Positions 1 through 7,191 of a stretch of 17,100 nt of DNA are shown one piece after another. Origin of the DNA: Gallionellaceae bacterium. Its GTDB lineage: Bacteria; Pseudomonadota; Gammaproteobacteria; Burkholderiales; Gallionellaceae. The position numbers and the translations under genes are program-made. How positions within the stretch are numbered: the first letter of the stretch is position 1; each line of letters starts with the position of its first letter. The DNA lies in assembly GCA_003445795.1 (NCBI GenBank), contig DMCN01000033.1, positions 7,497 to 24,596 of the forward strand. The letters run 5' to 3'. A model generated the notes under the pieces. That model was given only the letters and a program-made list of their open reading frames with translations. It had not been told where the DNA came from and searched no databases.

Positions 1-1452
1 CTTGCGGAACTTGTCGAACGCGATATCCAGTTGGCCCTGCCCCTGGAACGCCAGACCCAGCATGCGGTTGCTCTCGGCGGAATCGGCATCGGACTTGAGC
101 TTGCCCTGCTCGGTCATCAGGAAACGTTTGGTGGTCAACAGCAGGTGGCCGACCAGCAACAGTGAGGCCGGCAACATCAGTTGCAGCCACATCGCCTGGG
201 TCGTCATCAGCACGAAATGAACACCCAGCAGCGCCACGAACAGACCGCCCGTGATCGCCGCCGCCACTCCCGCGCTCAGGCGCGGCAGCAGCAGGATCAG
301 ATACAGCGCGACCGCCAGGAACACCGCGAACTCTGCCAGCAGGCCCCAACCGGGCGCCACAAAGAAGTCCTGCTTCAGGATGCTGGAGACCGAATGGGCC
401 AGCGTCAGCACCGGCGGTGTCGACGCCGAGATCGGCGTCACCTGAAAATCACCCACGCCCGCCGCTGTTGTCCCGATCAGCACGATCTTGTCGCGATACT
501 TCTCGGGCGGAATCTTGCCGGTCAACACGTCATAGAACGAATCCACCTGAAACGCCGGCTTGCCATCGCGATCCGCGTAAAAATAAGTATGCATGCGCAG
601 GTCGGGATCGGTGGCGATCTTCAGGTTGCCGACCTTGACTCCCTCGCCCAGATCGACCTGGATGTCCTTGGGCTCCAGGTTCAGACTCTTCGCCGCCAGC
701 ATCAGCGACAGCGAGGGGTAGAACTGGTCGAAGTAGCCGACCACCAGCGGTTCGGTGCGGACGCCGCCGTCGATGTCCGGGGTCGCATTCAGGTGGCCGA
801 TAGCCAGCGCAGTGGAACCCAGCACCGTGATCGGGACCAGCGCATTCATGGACGGGATCGGCAGCACAGCATCCTCGCCGCCCTGAATACTTGTCAGATT
901 GTTCTTCAGGATGTAATCCGGCAAGGCGTTGTCCGGACGGCCTTGCGGCTCGCCCAACTCGAAAAACATGCCCAGCAACACATTGTTCGCCTGCTGCATG
1001 CTGGCCGCGAGTTTCTGGTCATTGTCCAGATGCAGCAAGGCATCCTGCAACAGAGCTTCCAGCTGCGCATACTCGGCCGGGTTGCTGCGTTTCAGGGAAG
1101 AATTCGAGAGGATGGCACCGATCTTGTTGATGTAGTCCAGGCCGCCGTCGATTTGCGGCTCGGTGAACAGCACGGTATGCCCGACCACTTTGGCGTGACC
1201 TTCAGCCAGTTTTTGCAACAGCTGAGCCTGTTTCTCGCGCGGCCACGGCCAGCGGCCCAGGTTGTTCAGACTCTGTTCGTCGATAGCGATGATGGCGATC
1301 TTGTCGCTGGGTTCGCGCGACGAGGCCAGCACGCCCCAGTCGTAGGCCTTGCGCTCCAGACTCTGAATCAGATCACTGTTGGCGCCGAACAGGAATACCA
1401 GCGCGACCAGCACTCCCGTGAACCAATCTGTTTTCCAAAATGCTTTTTTCAT
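1..1452 (-). CDS. CHASE2-domain membrane sensor protein, N-terminal part (truncated by window edge)
   Basis: The frame is open from an ATG at 1452 to the window edge, giving 484 codons with no stop, so the C-terminus is outside the window. Residues 8-24 form a membrane helix. Residues about 30-345 form a CHASE2-type extracytoplasmic sensor domain: IAIIAIDEQSLNNLGRWPW near the start, then the GKIPPEKYRDKIVLIGTTA segment typical of CHASE2 ends. Three closely spaced membrane helices follow at about 368-389, 393-415 and 420-440. A soluble part then begins with a TPR-like stretch (residues 462-484, SNRMLGLAFQGQGQLDIAF). In known families this layout (CHASE2, three helices, output domain) precedes a cyclase, a histidine kinase or a Ser/Thr kinase. 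The TPR-like start recalls the betaproteobacterial CHASE2-Ser/Thr kinases, but the output domain cannot be seen. The start has a weak AGGGCGA upstream. The ligand is unknown. Confidence 0.88.
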   Translation of the reverse strand, partial: MKKAFWKTDWFTGVLVALVFLFGANSDLIQSLERKAYDWGVLASSREPSDKIAIIAIDEQSLNNLGRWPWPREKQAQLLQKLAEGHAKVVGHTVLFTEPQIDGGLDYINKIGAILSNSSLKRSNPAEYAQLEALLQDALLHLDNDQKLAASMQQANNVLLGMFFELGEPQGRPDNALPDYILKNNLTSIQGGEDAVLPIPSMNALVPITVLGSTALAIGHLNATPDIDGGVRTEPLVVGYFDQFYPSLSLMLAAKSLNLEPKDIQVDLGEGVKVGNLKIATDPDLRMHTYFYADRDGKPAFQVDSFYDVLTGKIPPEKYRDKIVLIGTTAAGVGDFQVTPISASTPPVLTLAHSVSSILKQDFFVAPGWGLLAEFAVFLAVALYLILLLPRLSAGVAAAITGGLFVALLGVHFVLMTTQAMWLQLMLPASLLLVGHLLLTTKRFLMTEQGKLKSDADSAESNRMLGLAFQGQGQLDIAFDKFRK

Positions 1453-1550
1453 TATTCGCCCTGCCCGTTTTCTACGTTCCCTGAGCCACTAGGGCGGATA
1501 CTAAAACATTTTTCAAGCCCAAGCCATACCTGTTTGATTTATCAGTTATT
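1453..1550. other. intergenic region between usp and the CHASE2 gene
   Basis: This 98-base gap lies downstream of usp and upstream of the CHASE2 gene, so it should hold the CHASE2 promoter. It contains an inverted pair CGCCCT (1457-1462) and AGGGCG (1491-1496) with a 28-base gap. On the minus strand TTGGGC, 16 bases, then TATCCG is a poor but possible sigma70 match. I see no convincing intrinsic terminator for the sucC-usp operon. Confidence 0.3.
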
Positions 1551-1976
1551 TCACTTAACCAGCAAAACCGGGATAGTTGCCAGATGGGCGACCTTGCTGG
1601 CCACGGAACCCAGCAGCATATTGCTCAGCGTCCCCTGTCCATGGGCGCTGACGACGATCTGGTCCACCTGCTGCTCCTGCGCGGCCTGGACGATGGCCTC
1701 CGCCGGGGTGCCGATGGCGACGTGGTAGCTGTAGACCAGCCCGGCCGCATCCAGTTTGGTACGGGCATCCACCAGTGCGGCCATACCCTGCTCGCGGTAA
1801 TAGTCGTTGATCGTATCCTGGTTGATGAACAGCTTCACATTGCCGGAGGCCAGCTTCCATTGCACGTTGAGCAGATGGATCTGCGGCACCTCTTTCAGCC
1901 AGGCCACGCTGGCGATCACATGCTCCACCGCACGATTGGCGGCAGCGGAACCATCCACCGGGATCAATACTTTCAT
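1551..1976 (-). CDS. Universal stress protein (UspA family)
   Basis: This 141-residue protein has the usual single-domain Usp length. It starts MKVLIPVDGS, the N-terminal strand with the conserved Asp, and ends with the nucleotide-binding signature SAHGQGTLSNMLLGSVASKV followed by the strand IPVLLVK. The signature fits G-x2-G-x9-G(S/T), except that the first Gly is Ser; the second Gly and the terminal GS are present, so ATP binding is plausible. The start at 1976 is preceded by TGGAGGTGTGT, a strong ribosome binding site, so the longer upstream frame is not used. The gene lies 13 bases after the terC stop and is probably the last gene of the sucC-sucD-terC-usp operon. Usp proteins are cytoplasmic stress-resistance proteins; the specific role cannot be read from sequence. 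Confidence 0.93.
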   Translation of the reverse strand: MKVLIPVDGSAAANRAVEHVIASVAWLKEVPQIHLLNVQWKLASGNVKLFINQDTINDYYREQGMAALVDARTKLDAAGLVYSYHVAIGTPAEAIVQAAQEQQVDQIVVSAHGQGTLSNMLLGSVASKVAHLATIPVLLVK

Positions 1977-1989
1977 ACACACCTCCACA

Positions 1990-2721
1990 TCATGATTTGT
2001 CGTGCTTGGCATCCACATCGACCAGATGCACCGCGGGTATCTTCCTCGCCATGCGCTGTGCCAGCCACCAACCCATCGCCAGCACAAACAGCGCGCATGC
2101 CGCCGGCGCCAGCCAGTGCAGGTAATGGTACGCATCCATCACGGGTTTGAGCGCGACCTCGGTCACCAGCATCTCGCCCGCCACATAACCCAGCAACGCG
2201 CCGCCCGCATAGATGATGAAGGGATAACGGTCGATCAGCTTCAGTACCAACTGGCTGCTCCAGGCGATCAGCGGGATGCTGACCAGCAAGCCGAACACCA
2301 GCAGGCCGACGTTGCCCTTCGCCGCGGCGGCGACGCCGATCACATTATCCAGACTCATCACGAAGTCGGCGATGATGATGGTCTTGATCGCCCCCCACAG
2401 ATGCGTTTCGGCCTTGATATTGCCTTCACCGTGTTCTTCTTCCGGCAGGATCAGTTTGATGCCTATCCACAGCAGCAACAGCGCACCGACCAGCTTGAGA
2501 TAAGGCATTGCCAGCAGACTCACCGCAAAGAAAGTCAGCACGATGCGCAAGCCGATCGCGCCACCCACGCCATACATGATGCCTTTTTTGCGCTGTGCTT
2601 CCGGCAGGTTGCGGCAAGCCAGCGCAATCACCACCGCGTTGTCGCCCGACAGCAGCAGGTCGATCATGATGATCTTGAACACATCCACCCAGAACTGGGG
2701 GCTTTGGAACATCTCCAGCAT
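1990..2721 (-). CDS. TerC/YjbE family integral membrane protein (putative manganese exporter)
   Basis: The protein has 243 residues, is strongly hydrophobic and has about seven membrane helices. It carries the two acidic membrane motifs of the TerC family: SGDNAVVIALA in the first helix and SLDNVIGVAAAA in the middle. Their Asp and Asn residues are the conserved metal-site candidates. Length and motifs fit the YjbE/YkoY branch, members of which export Mn(II) and protect metalloproteins during export. Some members sit under a yybP-ykoY riboswitch, but there is no room for one here: the ATG is only two bases after the sucD stop. That ATG (2721) has AAAGG seven bases upstream, inside the end of sucD. 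A second ATG at 2712 (MFQ) is possible but less well spaced. Translation is probably coupled to sucD. The substrate is inferred from the family only. Confidence 0.9.
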   Translation of the reverse strand: MLEMFQSPQFWVDVFKIIMIDLLLSGDNAVVIALACRNLPEAQRKKGIMYGVGGAIGLRIVLTFFAVSLLAMPYLKLVGALLLLWIGIKLILPEEEHGEGNIKAETHLWGAIKTIIIADFVMSLDNVIGVAAAAKGNVGLLVFGLLVSIPLIAWSSQLVLKLIDRYPFIIYAGGALLGYVAGEMLVTEVALKPVMDAYHYLHWLAPAACALFVLAMGWWLAQRMARKIPAVHLVDVDAKHDKS

Positions 2722-2723
2722 CG

Positions 2724-3605
2724 TTAACCTTTCAGAATTTTCTGCATCACGCGCCCCATCTCCGCCGGATTGCGCGTGATATGGATACCGCACTCTTCCA
2801 TCACCGCCAGCTTCTCGTTAGCACCGCCCTGGCCACCGGAGATGATCGCCCCGGCATGGCCCATGCGCTTGCCTTCCGGCGCGGTGACCCCGGCGATGAA
2901 ACCAACCACCGGTTTCTTCATGTTGGCCTTGATCCAGCGCGCGCATTCCTCCTCGTCGCTGCCGCCGATCTCGCCGACCATGATCACCGCATCCGTCTCC
3001 GGATCATCGTTGAACAGCTTCATCACGTCGATGTGTTTCAAGCCGTTGATCGGGTCGCCGCCGATGCCCACACAGGAGGATTGTCCATAGCCCAGGGCAG
3101 TGAGTTGCCCGACCGCTTCGTAGGTCAGCGTGCCGGAACGCGACACCACGCCGATGCGGCCCTTCTTGTGGATGTGACCGGGCATGATGCCGATCTTGAT
3201 CTCGTCGGGCGTGATGAGTCCGGGGCAGTTGGGGCCGATCAGCAGCGTGCGCTTGCCCTGCATCTTGTAACGCGTCTTCAGCATATCGTGCACCGGGATG
3301 CCTTCGGTGATGCAGATCACCAGATCCAGATCGGCCTCGACCGCTTCGTCGATAGCCGCCGCCGCGCCGGAGGGCGGCACATAGATCACCGACACGGTCG
3401 CGCCGGTCGCCGCTTTCGCGTCGCGCACAGAGGCATACACCGGGATACCCTCGAACTCCTCACCCGCCTTCTTCGGATTCACGCCCGCCACGAAACAGTT
3501 CGCGCCGTTCGCATACGCCTTGCAGTTGACGGTGTGGAACTGGCCGACCTTGCCGGTCATGCCCTGGGTGATGACTCTGGTGTCCTTGTTGATGAGGATG
3601 CTCAT
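2724..3605 (-). CDS. sucD: Succinyl-CoA synthetase alpha subunit (ADP-forming)
   Basis: The 293-residue length is standard for SucD. The protein catalyses the substrate-level phosphorylation step of the TCA cycle (succinyl-CoA + ADP + Pi to succinate + CoA + ATP) with SucC, in the cytoplasm. The N-terminal CoA-binding fold starts MSILINKDTRVITQGMTGKVG. GPNCPGLITPDE and SRSGTLTYE are family signatures. The phosphorylated active-site histidine lies in MGHAGAIISGG near the C-terminus. The start ATG at 3605 overlaps the sucC stop by four bases (ATGA), which indicates translational coupling. terC follows after two bases. Nothing is unusual. Confidence 0.98.
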   Translation of the reverse strand: MSILINKDTRVITQGMTGKVGQFHTVNCKAYANGANCFVAGVNPKKAGEEFEGIPVYASVRDAKAATGATVSVIYVPPSGAAAAIDEAVEADLDLVICITEGIPVHDMLKTRYKMQGKRTLLIGPNCPGLITPDEIKIGIMPGHIHKKGRIGVVSRSGTLTYEAVGQLTALGYGQSSCVGIGGDPINGLKHIDVMKLFNDDPETDAVIMVGEIGGSDEEECARWIKANMKKPVVGFIAGVTAPEGKRMGHAGAIISGGQGGANEKLAVMEECGIHITRNPAEMGRVMQKILKG

Positions 3606-4771
3606 TTCGCCCCCTTCGCTGCCGCCACGACTTTTTGCGCCGCATCTGCCATGTCGTTGCCGGAGATGATAGGCAGACCCGATTCAGCCAGTATCTTCTT
3701 GCCAAGCTCGACGTTGGTACCTTCCAGCCGCACCACCAGCGGCACGTTCAGGCTCACTTCGCGCGCCGCCGCGACCACGCCCTCGGCGATCACGTCGCAC
3801 TTCATAATGCCGCCGAAGATGTTGACCAGGATGGCCTTCAGGTGCGGGTTCTTCAGCATCAGCTTGAACGCCTCGGTGACCTTCTCCTTGTTCGCGCCGC
3901 CGCCCACATCGAGGAAGTTGGCCGGGCTGCCGCCGTACAGTTTGATGATGTCCATGGTCGCCATCGCCAGACCGGCGCCGTTCACCAGACAGCCGATGTC
4001 GCCGTCGAGCTGGATGTAGCTCAAGTCGAACTTCGACGCCTCGATCTCGGCCGGGTCTTCCTCGTCCAGATCGCGATAGACCACGATCTCGGGACGACGA
4101 TACAGCGCATTGGAATCGAAGTTGAATTTGGCATCGAGAGCCACCACGCGATTGTCTGCTGTGAGGATCAGCGGATTGATCTCGGCCAGCATCGCATCTT
4201 TCTCGACGAAGGCACGATACAGACCTTGCAATACTTTGACCGCCTCTGCATTCGCCACATCGGGAATGCCGATGGAACGCGCGACTTCCGCGCCTTCCTT
4301 GTCGGTCAATCCCGTGACGGGATCGATACGCACGGTGCGTATCTTTTCCGGCGAGTGCCTGGCGACCTCCTCGATCTCCATGCCACCCTCGCTGGAAGCC
4401 AGCAGGGCCACGCGCTGCGAAGCGCGATCCACCACCATGCCGACATAGAATTCCTTGACGATCTGCGCGCCCTCCTCGACCAGCAGACGGCGCACCTTCT
4501 GGCCTTCCGGCCCGGTCTGGTGCGTCACCAGTTGCATGCCGAGGATCTGCTGCGCATGGCTCTTCACTTCATCGAGCGACTTCGCCACCTTCACGCCGCC
4601 CCCCTTGCCGCGTCCGCCCGCGTGGATCTGCGCCTTCACCACCCAGACCTTGCCGCCCAGTTGCTGCGCGGCGGCGACCGCTTCATCGACGCTGAAACAC
4701 GCCGCTCCGCGCGGCGTCGGCACGCCGAATCCGCGCAGGATCTCTTTGCCTTGGTATTCGTGGATTTTCAT
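3602..4771 (-). CDS. sucC: Succinyl-CoA synthetase beta subunit
   Basis: The 389-residue length matches bacterial SucC. The ATP-grasp domain starts MKIHEYQGKEILRGFGVPTPRG and contains KAQIHAGGRGKGGGVK, the nucleotide-binding segment. The C-terminal flavodoxin-like ligase domain has DVGGGANKEKV and ILVNIFGGIMKCDVIAEG, which contact the alpha-subunit active site. SucC binds nucleotide and succinate. It heads the operon sucC-sucD-terC-usp. The ATG at 4771 is preceded by only a weak GAGCGG. The upstream gap to the porin gene (4772-4898) should hold its promoter, but I could not find a convincing -35/-10 pair. Confidence 0.98.
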   Translation of the reverse strand: MKIHEYQGKEILRGFGVPTPRGAACFSVDEAVAAAQQLGGKVWVVKAQIHAGGRGKGGGVKVAKSLDEVKSHAQQILGMQLVTHQTGPEGQKVRRLLVEEGAQIVKEFYVGMVVDRASQRVALLASSEGGMEIEEVARHSPEKIRTVRIDPVTGLTDKEGAEVARSIGIPDVANAEAVKVLQGLYRAFVEKDAMLAEINPLILTADNRVVALDAKFNFDSNALYRRPEIVVYRDLDEEDPAEIEASKFDLSYIQLDGDIGCLVNGAGLAMATMDIIKLYGGSPANFLDVGGGANKEKVTEAFKLMLKNPHLKAILVNIFGGIMKCDVIAEGVVAAAREVSLNVPLVVRLEGTNVELGKKILAESGLPIISGNDMADAAQKVVAAAKGAK

Positions 4772-4842
4772 GATGACCGCTCGCGTAGGGGACAGCCCGA
4801 AATTTACCAGAGCTTGAGTGAATTCGCAGGCCTTTCAATGCA

Positions 4843-4876
4843 ACGGGGTCGCCGGACTTGCATCCCGCGACCCCGT
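4843..4876. terminator. 10-bp inverted repeat between porin gene and sucC
   Basis: ACGGGGTCGC (4843-4852) and GCGACCCCGT (4867-4876) form a perfect 10-bp stem with a 14-base loop, 22 bases beyond the porin stop. It could end the porin-cytochrome transcript before sucC. It lacks a run of T on either strand, so it is not a classic intrinsic terminator and might act as a 3' stability structure. It lies within the only gap (4772-4898) available for a sucC promoter. Confidence 0.45.
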
Positions 4877-4898
4877 CAGGGTTACAACATCGTCTTAT

Positions 4899-7088
4899 TT
4901 AAAAATCCCAGCGCATACCCAACGAGTAGGTGGTGCGGGTCGTCTTGTCGGATTGTGTCGGACCGCTGTAGTTGGCGAACTCAAGCCCGAAATCGCCATC
5001 CACATACAACTCATCCCGGATACGGTACGAACCGCGCACCATCGGTGCAGTACGCTTGGACGTACCGCCATTCTGGTCGGTGTGATTGGAGAATTGCAAA
5101 GAGGAATCCATCGTCCAGCCGCTGTTGAACTGCGTGTGGTTGTAGAAGAAAAGACTGTTGCCCTTGACTGCGCTACCGTTGCTGAAGCTCAGGCTGGCCG
5201 ACCAGGTATCCCCCTCCCGCAGCAGGTTGCTGCCGATGACTTGGCCGGTCAGCCCTTTTTCCAGTCCGCGTCCCGGCAAGGCCGTTGTGCTGCCGACGAG
5301 CGCGGCCGAGGTCGGCGAGGCCGCATCATATCCGGACAATCCGGTCGGATCGATTCCGGAGACGCCGGTGGTGTTGGAAACGCGCAAAGTGCCGATCGCC
5401 TGCCAGTTCTTACGCACCGGTACCGATACGCCGACCTGCCCCAGATTGGAAATAGAGGTACGCGCCAATGCCAGTTGGCGCAGACCGGTCGGCGACACCG
5501 CCTGCAGCATGGTGCTGACGGAAGAGGTTCCCGCGCCGTTCAGCGCGTTGCGTATGCTCAGCGGCTTGCGGTGGTCGATCATGTAATTCAGGTTGTAACC
5601 CGGCATGCTGTTCGAGCCCATGATCTGCGCGGTGTTCACCGCCTTGAAATAGGCGTCGTAATCCAGCAGGGCATAGACCGTCTGCTTCTCCTGGTAATAA
5701 CGGAACTCGGTACCCAGTGCACGGCGATCCTGCACACCGTCCACGGTCTGGTTGATGCCGTAGAACGACATCATGCCGCTTTCCACGCTCAAGCCGGCGA
5801 ATCTGGGCTTGCTGCTGTCCGAGTAATCGGCCACTCTGCCGGCCACGGCATTGACCCGGAAGCTGCGCGAATCGCCATAGCCCCCGGCGATACCGTCGAA
5901 GCGGCTCTGCACACCGCTGCCCATCGAGCTCTGGCGACCGACACGCACCAGATAATCGCTGGTGCGGCCCTTGATCTCGCCGTAAGCGACATTTAGACGG
6001 TTCTGGCTGGGCTGGTTGTCGACGAAGTTCAGCATGTTGACATCACTGAACACCAAGCGACCGTCGAATTCCTCGCTCAGGTAGCGCTGCGAAGCGTTGA
6101 CGGTGGAGATCAGCATGGACTGGTCGACCGAAGACTGCGACGTAGTCGTGCTCGTGTTGTTGAGGACGAAGGTCGAATCGGTCTTGCTGCTGCCATAGTA
6201 ATAATGCGAAGAGACCCCGCCGAAATACAGCCAGCGCGCGGCCTGCTTTTTGCGCTCTTTGGTCTGCACGATGGTCGGCTTGGGATCGTCGGGCCGGTCG
6301 CCGAGGGTGTTCAGTCGCTGCGCCACGCGCGATGCCCCCTCGCCATTGGGATATAGCCTCAGGTACAAGTCATACTCGACCTTGGCCTTGTCGAGCTGGC
6401 CCGCGCGCTGGCGCGCCACACCGACCCACTCCTGCCCGTCCTGCGTGTAATCGTTGGGAGGAAGCAGCAGCAGCTTGTTGAAATTGTCCACCGCGACCTC
6501 GTTGTTCTTGGCCACCAGCGCTTCGCGCCCTTTCACCATCAGCGCGCGCGCCTGCGTGTTGACCTCCGCCATCTGCACCTGCATCGCGGTGGCACCGGCC
6601 GCAACCGCAACCTCCGGCTTGATCACGGGCAGCGCAGTCAATGTCGCGCTGAGCACCGGTCTTTTTTCCGGCTTGATGGTGATCAGCAGGCTGCGATTGT
6701 CTTTCCCCATCGACACGCTGTACTCCGCCTCGCGCGAGAACTGCACGACCAGCTTGGGTTTGACATTCTGGTCGCGCGTGGTCACCGTAAAGCTGGGGAT
6801 CAGACCGGAGGGCGGCGACTTGAGCACTTCATTGTCGGCCCACTTCTCGTCGCCCGCAGGCCCCTTCACGCGCTCGTAGAATATCTCCAGCGTATCGCCG
6901 TGGCTGGCGGGAAAGTGGCTCTGGTACTGCACCGGTCCGGTCAGCAGGATGGTCGCGACCACGCCGCTATCCTGAAACTCCAGGCGCATATCCTCAAGCG
7001 GCTGCGCATACGCGCTGACCGACAAGCCAGCCGCTGCCAGCAGGCCGTAGATCTTACGGCACGAATTCCCGAAATAACTGCGTATCAT
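4899..7088 (-). CDS. Outer-membrane beta-barrel porin with AMIN-like and TPR periplasmic part (porin of a porin-cytochrome complex)
   Basis: The protein has 729 residues from the ATG at 7088. That start is chosen because GAGGAG lies eight bases upstream and it gives a clean signal peptide (residues 1-28, cut after AYA). A longer frame from 7130 lacks these. Residues 29-142 are beta-rich and AMIN-like (MRLEFQDSGVVATILLTGPV, then PKLVVQFSREAEYSV). Residues about 175-262 look like TPR helices (ALMVKGREALVAKNNEVAVD, then AKVEYDLYLRLYPNGEGAS). Residues about 285-729 alternate as in an outer-membrane barrel with many aromatic girdle residues and end in YSLGMRWDF, whose terminal Phe is the BAM recognition signal. 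It is the last gene after two multiheme cytochrome genes, so the likely role is the sheath that lets heme wires cross the outer membrane, as MtrB/MtoB does. It is not obviously an MtrB homologue: no CxxC was seen near the N-terminus. It matches the PCC3-type arrangement in my memory. Confidence 0.82.
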   Translation of the reverse strand: MIRSYFGNSCRKIYGLLAAAGLSVSAYAQPLEDMRLEFQDSGVVATILLTGPVQYQSHFPASHGDTLEIFYERVKGPAGDEKWADNEVLKSPPSGLIPSFTVTTRDQNVKPKLVVQFSREAEYSVSMGKDNRSLLITIKPEKRPVLSATLTALPVIKPEVAVAAGATAMQVQMAEVNTQARALMVKGREALVAKNNEVAVDNFNKLLLLPPNDYTQDGQEWVGVARQRAGQLDKAKVEYDLYLRLYPNGEGASRVAQRLNTLGDRPDDPKPTIVQTKERKKQAARWLYFGGVSSHYYYGSSKTDSTFVLNNTSTTTSQSSVDQSMLISTVNASQRYLSEEFDGRLVFSDVNMLNFVDNQPSQNRLNVAYGEIKGRTSDYLVRVGRQSSMGSGVQSRFDGIAGGYGDSRSFRVNAVAGRVADYSDSSKPRFAGLSVESGMMSFYGINQTVDGVQDRRALGTEFRYYQEKQTVYALLDYDAYFKAVNTAQIMGSNSMPGYNLNYMIDHRKPLSIRNALNGAGTSSVSTMLQAVSPTGLRQLALARTSISNLGQVGVSVPVRKNWQAIGTLRVSNTTGVSGIDPTGLSGYDAASPTSAALVGSTTALPGRGLEKGLTGQVIGSNLLREGDTWSASLSFSNGSAVKGNSLFFYNHTQFNSGWTMDSSLQFSNHTDQNGGTSKRTAPMVRGSYRIRDELYVDGDFGLEFANYSGPTQSDKTTRTTYSLGMRWDF

Positions 7089-7110
7089 TCCCCAACTCCT
7101 CAAATTATTC
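7086..7110 (-). promoter_or_regulatory. Translation start region of porin gene, near-copy of that of the 18-heme cytochrome gene
   Basis: On the minus strand it reads GAATAATTT, GAGGAG, TTGGGGA, ATG. The strong GAGGAG ribosome binding site decides the porin start. The same arrangement, with one indel and a few substitutions, precedes the cytochrome gene at 8779-8804. Confidence 0.7.
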
Positions 7111-7155
7111 TTTCCGTCTCGCCGCATCATCCGGCCGCGGAATTATTTCCCTGCT

Positions 7156-7180
7156 CCGGAGCTGCATGACGCAGCCCCGG
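7156..7180 (-). other. Intercistronic hairpin between 18-heme cytochrome and porin genes
   Basis: CCGGAGCTGC (7156-7165) and GCAGCCCCGG (7171-7180) pair over 10 bp around a five-base loop; one pair is G-U in the minus-strand transcript. No T run follows. It lies 11 bases beyond the cytochrome stop, in the 103-base gap before the porin. It may be a processing or stability element, or a partial terminator that sets the porin/cytochrome ratio. Confidence 0.5.
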
Positions 7181-7191
7181 CCTTGCATCGA

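Noticed and set aside
1505..1545. Sigma54-like promoter (TGGC..TTGA) before the CHASE2 gene
   Set aside because: Spacing between the two elements is one base short and the -12 GC is missing.
181..1728. Long open frame on the plus strand across the CHASE2 gene
   Set aside because: Antisense to a gene with a clear CHASE2 domain; Arg/Gln/His-rich translation without recognisable domains, typical of an antisense shadow in GC-rich DNA.
1990..2135. Upstream extension of the usp frame into terC
   Set aside because: The ATG at 1976 has a strong ribosome binding site and gives the exact Usp N-terminus.
2781..5128. Long plus-strand open frames over sucD and sucC
   Set aside because: The minus strand encodes highly conserved SucC and SucD; the plus-strand products are His/Asp/Arg-rich and unlike any protein I know.
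4818..5996. Plus-strand open frame of nearly 400 codons inside the porin gene
   Set aside because: Opposite a gene with a signal peptide and a barrel terminus; no ribosome binding site and no domain.
7089..7130. Earlier in-frame start for the porin at 7130
   Set aside because: It would bury the signal peptide behind 14 charged residues and lies upstream of the strong GAGGAG site that serves the ATG at 7088.
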